Below, piece by piece: positions 60,005-64,000 of a stretch of 64,000 nt of DNA. This stretch comes from Chamaecyparis obtusa. Taxonomy: Eukaryota > Streptophyta > Pinopsida > Cupressales > Cupressaceae. The stretch covers positions 310,001-374,000 of the forward strand of contig BSBK01009268.1 of the NCBI GenBank assembly GCA_027943335.1. Reading direction: 5' to 3'. Within the stretch, counting starts at the first letter, position 1. The number at the start of each line of letters is the position of its first letter. A model generated the notes under the pieces. That model was not told the origin of the DNA. It saw only the letters and a list, made by a program, of their open reading frames with translations, and searched no databases. The position numbers were made by a program, and so were the translations under genes.

Positions 60005-60985
60005 ATTTATAAATTTGAGATTATGAAGTTTGTGTTTAAGATCTAGGTTTGATGATTGGAAAATGATGGCTTTCAACTATAAATTTTTTTAAAATAAAAA
60101 ATAAAAATTACAAAACCAACCAAAAAAAAGGGAACGTGTACTAAGTGGCCTATTCCTAGTGTTTTCTCTTTTTATTAGGAGTGTCTTTCACCATCTAATA
60201 TGCTCATTTTCAACTTCTTAGAAGTTGGGTTTGAACCTCCATACAAATAAAATGATGAAGAATGGTTTTGTTATCCCTGTTTTCCTAAATCAAATTCTAG
60301 TTTGGTTTTCAACTCTCCACAATAGATATAATTAATAAAAGAGTGTGTATCCTAGGGAGAATGGGGGCAAAATAATAGTGAAAATCCTATAATGAAATTA
60401 TTATATACCTGATATATGAAACACTCTCATGGATTTTCACATAAAGGTGGTGATACAATTATTTTTAGTCAAATCCTACAAATATTAATGTAACATGATA
60501 ACAAAACACGAGAACATGAAATCATAGTTGAATGTACAGTGTCATATTCTACTACTTTGTGAATTCTCTTGAATGAATTAAATTCAAGAATGTTTCTATT
60601 AGAATATTAGTTCATGTATTAGGCATTTTCATTGATATGAGTTGTGCTCTATATACGGATTAGAAGGTTATTTTCAAGTGTAGATTGGCAAAAAAGGGTC
60701 AAGTGTTATAATAGAGACCAGGTTTCTTATTATCAAGGCTTACACTTAAAATAATTTTAATTGAAAACTATTTTGGTGGGATATTTGTGTAAGGAACCCA
60801 AGGTCTAGCAAAATATAGCCTCTATAAGGGAAGCACAAGTCTCAAGTTTTGTGATGTTAGATCTCATAGTAATTTTTGTATTAAATGATAATTGAATTAT
60901 GAAATTCATTTCATGATCTTTTAGAGTAGAATATAACCCAAATTCTCTTAAAATATTAATGATAGTATGGTCCTTCTAGTAGAAC
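60005..60985. other. AT-rich spacer
   Basis: Nothing recognised in about 1 kb before the gypsy LTR. Confidence 0.5.
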
Positions 60986-61837
60986 TGATGCAGGAGCATC
61001 CTGGGTGTAAGAGCAATCTTGCATCACCCAAAAATATTTCTATTTTTGAATTCAATAAGGGCTATCTTGTGCAGAGCTGCTATTTATGGGAAGTTACTAT
61101 TTTTGGTAATTTTTGTATGTGCTCAGAATGATCTGATTTCTTTCTTGGAGGTTCATTTTGGTCATATAAGTCTGCTAGTAAATTTTCATTGCCAGATCAA
61201 GTGTATATTGGAAGATATTGAAATTTTTCGGTATTGGCAGCAGGGTACAAAAACTTTGAACTCAGTTTTGAAGGCTTTAGAGGCCCCGGATGAGGTCAAA
61301 AATTTGGGTGATGAGCGCTTTCACGGGTCAAGCCTGTAGAGCGCTTTGTGGCGTTTCCAAAATGGGGTTATAATAGCCGATCGGGTCAACTGGTGATGAC
61401 TTATGGTTTTCAGAAGTTGGGCCACCTGAAATGGCGAAAAATAATTTTCTTCAAAATTTCTGTTCGGGTTTCAAAGCTTATCTTGAGCCGACTATGATGT
61501 AATAAAATGTAAGATAAAATAATTCTGGTCGACCTTATTGGCTAAAATTCTGGAACCTTCCCAGGTGGTGGAGAAATTGCCTATATAAGGAAGGCTGTAT
61601 TATTGTCTTAGGTAGTTCAGAATAGTTCTGGGTAGTAGATCTGGGCAATAATTCGAGGCTTTGTTCTACAGAATATTGTAAGGGAATGCCCATGGGGCTT
61701 TGCATATTGTAATTCTGAAAGTTTGTAATTCCACATTTGTGGAGATAATAAGAAGCCAATTTTCCGTTCTTGCATATTGTTGTTGTTTCTCTATTTCTGT
61801 TATGTGTTTGTGGTATTAAGGGGAGCACCCTTCATCA
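60986..61837 (+). repeat. Gypsy 5' LTR (about 852 bp)
   Basis: TGATGCAGGAGCATCC to CCCTTCATCA. The core promoter TATATAAG lies at 61582-61589. The right end is set by the primer site two bases later; the left end by the TG start and typical length. The other LTR is outside the window. Confidence 0.7.
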
Positions 61838-61839
61838 AG

Positions 61840-61851
61840 TGGTATTAGAGC
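61840..61851 (+). other. Gypsy primer-binding site
   Basis: TGGTATTAGAGC differs by one C-to-T change from the initiator-Met complement TGGTATCAGAGC, followed by GGGAG. Confidence 0.88.
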
Positions 61852-61938
61852 GGGAGTTCTTGAGTGTGTAAACAGATCGCCGACTATGAGGCAATTTGCA
61901 CTAGGACCGTGGTTAGGGTTTCAGCGCGCATCGCGAAA

Positions 61939-64000
61939 ATGCCTCCATGAAGAGAACGTGGCGGAAGAGCTGGTGCTGTGACACCTGAGGTTAGAGAGCT
62001 GCAAAGATAAGTGCAAGCATTACAAGAAGAGATTCGCAGAGGAATGAATCTTAATGTCAGAGACGAAAGCGAGGATGAAGCCGAAGAAGAATATCAAGAA
62101 GGAGAAGCTGAAATTGTGAACCAGGAGGAAGAAAGACTTTTTCAGGCAATTTCCAAGATTGGGAAAAGACCAAAGATTGAGGTTCCTACATTTTCTGGAA
62201 ATCTTAACCCAGAGGAATTGATCGACTGGATCAATGAATGTGAGGAATATTTTGAGTACGAAGATGTTGAGGATCCTGATAGGGTCAAATTTGTGAAGGC
62301 CAAACTGAAAGGTCATGCGAAGATCTGGTGGCAAGAAATTCAATTGGAGCGAAATAGAAGAGGGAAAGATAAAATCACAAGATCGGATCAGATGGTGGAT
62401 AAATTGAAGCGACAATTCATTCCTGTTGATTATGAGCTTGACCTACTGAAGAAAATGCAGAGTTTGAAGCAAGCAGGAAGATCTATTCAGGAGTATACAG
62501 AGGAGTTCTATCGACTTCTCATTAGAACAGGCCATGCAGAAGCTGATAAGGAGAAAGTTGTCCGATACCTTAATGGGTTAAGGCCAAGCATTCAGGAGGA
62601 GCTGAATCTGGTTCGAATGAACAGTATTGAAGAGGCATACCAATTTGCCCTAAAAGTAGAGGAAAAGCTGAACAAGAAGTTTGAGAGCAGACAAAACGGA
62701 AGAGGTCACGGTGGACGATCTGGTGGACGGTCATATGGTGGCCGAAATGAAGATCCAAAAAAGAAGGATGAGGCCAGTAGCAGTCAGAATCAGCGAGGAA
62801 ATAATTCCAATCGCTTCCAGGATCAAAATAATAGAGATCAGAGAGGAAGAGGAAGAGGACAAGGATCTGGAAGAGGTGGCTTCCGTGGAACATGTTTTCA
62901 CTGTGGAGAAGAAGGTCATAGGGCATTTGAATGTCCTCAGCGCCAAGGTAGAACAGACAGGAGAAATGAAGGCCAGGCCAGAGTTGCACATGTAGATGAA
63001 GATGCCAGATCATCAAATTCTGAAGATGCTGAAAGAGGAGAAACGTTGATTAACAGAAGAGTCCTACTGAGTGGTGAGAATGAACTTGAGCAAAGGAGGA
63101 ACCTGTTTCGCACTCAATGCAAGTGTGAGGGTAAATGTTGTGATGTGATTATTGATAGTGGAAGCACTGACAATTTGGTGTCAGAAGAGATGGTGACAAA
63201 GTTGAAGCTCAAGAGACAGAAACACCCACATCCATATCGGATTGCCTGGGTGCAGGATGACCACAAGGTCATGGTCAGTGAACAGTGCCTGGTAAAGTTC
63301 AAGATCGGTGGGTACCAAGATGAGGTACTATGTGATATCATCTCTATGGATGCATGTCATATGTTATTGGGTAGACCGTGGCAGTTTGACAGATGTGATG
63401 TACACGATGGTCGTGCGAATAACTATTCCCTAACAAAGGATGGAGTGCGACACAAGCTAAAACCATTGAAGGAGACCAAAGAAAAGGTATGTGGTAATGC
63501 AAGAATAACATTTGTTGATGGAAGAAAATTCCTAGATGGTATGAGGCATGAGCATGTGTGTTTTGCTTTAATTCCAAAAGTTGGTAAAGAAGAAGTAGAG
63601 GATGTACCTGTAGAGGTTGCAGATTTGTTGAATGAGTTTCAGGATATTGTATCTGATAATATACCTGATTGATTACCACCGGTAAGGAAGATCAGTCATC
63701 AGATGGATTTGATTCCAGGAGCCAGTTTGCCAAACAAGGCAGCACATAGAATGACACCAGCAGAAAGTGAAGAGTTGAACAAACAAGTACATGAGTTATT
63801 GCAGAAGGGGTTGATTCGAGAGAGTCTGAGTCCCTGTGCTGTACCAGCGGTATGAGCACCAAAGAAGAATGGCGAATGGAGGATGTGTACAGATTCTAGG
63901 GCAATAAACAAGATCACAATCAAGTACAGGTTTCCATTGCCACGAATGGATGATATTATGGACTGTTTGAGTGGAGCTGTGTATTTCTCAAAGATAGATC
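61939..64000 (+). pseudogene. Gypsy gag-protease-RT polyprotein, four nonsense codons
   Basis: The likely ancestral start is the ATG at 61939. The frame is continuous to the window edge, with stops at 61948, 62008, 63670 and 63853. The segment 62011-63672 is open for 553 codons. Counting from 61939, the gag core (PTFSGNLNPEELIDWINECE, then AKIWWQEI, LKRQFIP, YTEEFYRLL) lies near residues 85-240, an Arg/Gly-rich linker at about 255-315, zinc knuckle CFHCGEEGHRAFEC at 319-332, protease loop IIDSGSTDNLVS near 403-414 and MLLGRPWQFDR after that. RT begins near 63790 with [14 protein letters not shown], then [20 protein letters not shown] and [12 protein letters not shown]. Two stops near the start (MPP-stop-RERGG and LQR-stop-VQALQ) fit CGA-to-TGA and CAA-to-TAA. 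Confidence 0.9.

Larger units (their letters stand above)
60986..64000 (+). mobile_element. Ty3/gypsy element, probably chromovirus, 5' half (runs off window)
   Basis: 5' LTR, initiator-Met-type primer site, gag-protease frame and the first RT motifs are present in order. The initiator-Met primer and the fused gag-pol frame suit a chromovirus. The chromodomain, if any, would lie beyond the window, so the lineage is inferred. It is the least damaged element here. Confidence 0.88.

Noticed and set aside
62020..63016. Minus-strand open frames opposite gypsy gag
   Set aside because: Shadows of the plus-strand gag frame, with unnatural composition.
1..64000. tRNA, rRNA or small structured RNA genes
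   Set aside because: No cloverleaf, rRNA core or snRNA signature was recognised by reading; a covariance-model scan would be needed to be sure.

Overview
The window reads as repeat-rich nuclear DNA from a large-genome seed plant. Evidence: plant-type Ty3/gypsy (Tat-like, and an iMet-primed probable chromovirus) and Ty1/copia retrotransposons nested in one another, a plant-type multi-exon MATE/DETOXIFICATION gene on the minus strand, AT-rich spacers, and no operons. A gymnosperm-sized genome is a guess from the density of old, decayed insertions; the species cannot be told.

Layout. 1-13700 is a Tat-lineage Ty3/gypsy element (called Tat1) whose 5' LTR is cut by the window edge. It has a long leader, gag, protease, a G-patch-like linker, RT, two RNase H domains and integrase, then a long 3' non-coding tail, PPT and 3' LTR. 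13701-about 19209 is the 3' part of a second Tat-like element (Tat2), in which Tat1 probably lies. About 19210-20755 is unassigned. 20756-27436 holds a 1586-bp tandem duplication and about 5.2 kb of an unusual decamer-based array with dyad symmetry. 27437-29524 has a possible reverse LTR end and a decayed minus-strand coding region. 29760-35330 is a duplicated locus of short GTTAACTAGGTT-like repeats, split by a 3.9-kb probable solo LTR with a 5-bp target-site duplication. 35530-36831 holds fragments with broken zinc knuckles. 36832-43690 is a nearly complete Ty1/copia element. 43691-about 45335 is the 3' end of another retroelement with a coiled-coil, gag-like reading frame. 46500-50320 is spacer.

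The only host gene recognised is a MATE transporter gene on the minus strand, 56639 to 50321. Six exons can be joined through canonical splice sites. It is a pseudogene or null allele: exon 4 lacks the RVSNELGAG region, exon 5 is interrupted by about 790 bp of AT-rich DNA with inverted ends, and exon 6 has a nonsense codon. Its first intron is built of repeats that copy its own 3' splice site and also contains a 170-bp foldback. Upstream are two 1.32-kb direct repeats around a CCGTACGG minisatellite.

60986-64000 is the 5' LTR, primer site, gag-protease and start of RT of a third gypsy element, running off the right edge.

The coding elements look inactivated mainly by point nonsense changes of the Gln-to-stop and Trp-to-stop kind, as expected from deamination of methylated cytosine. 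None looks autonomous now.
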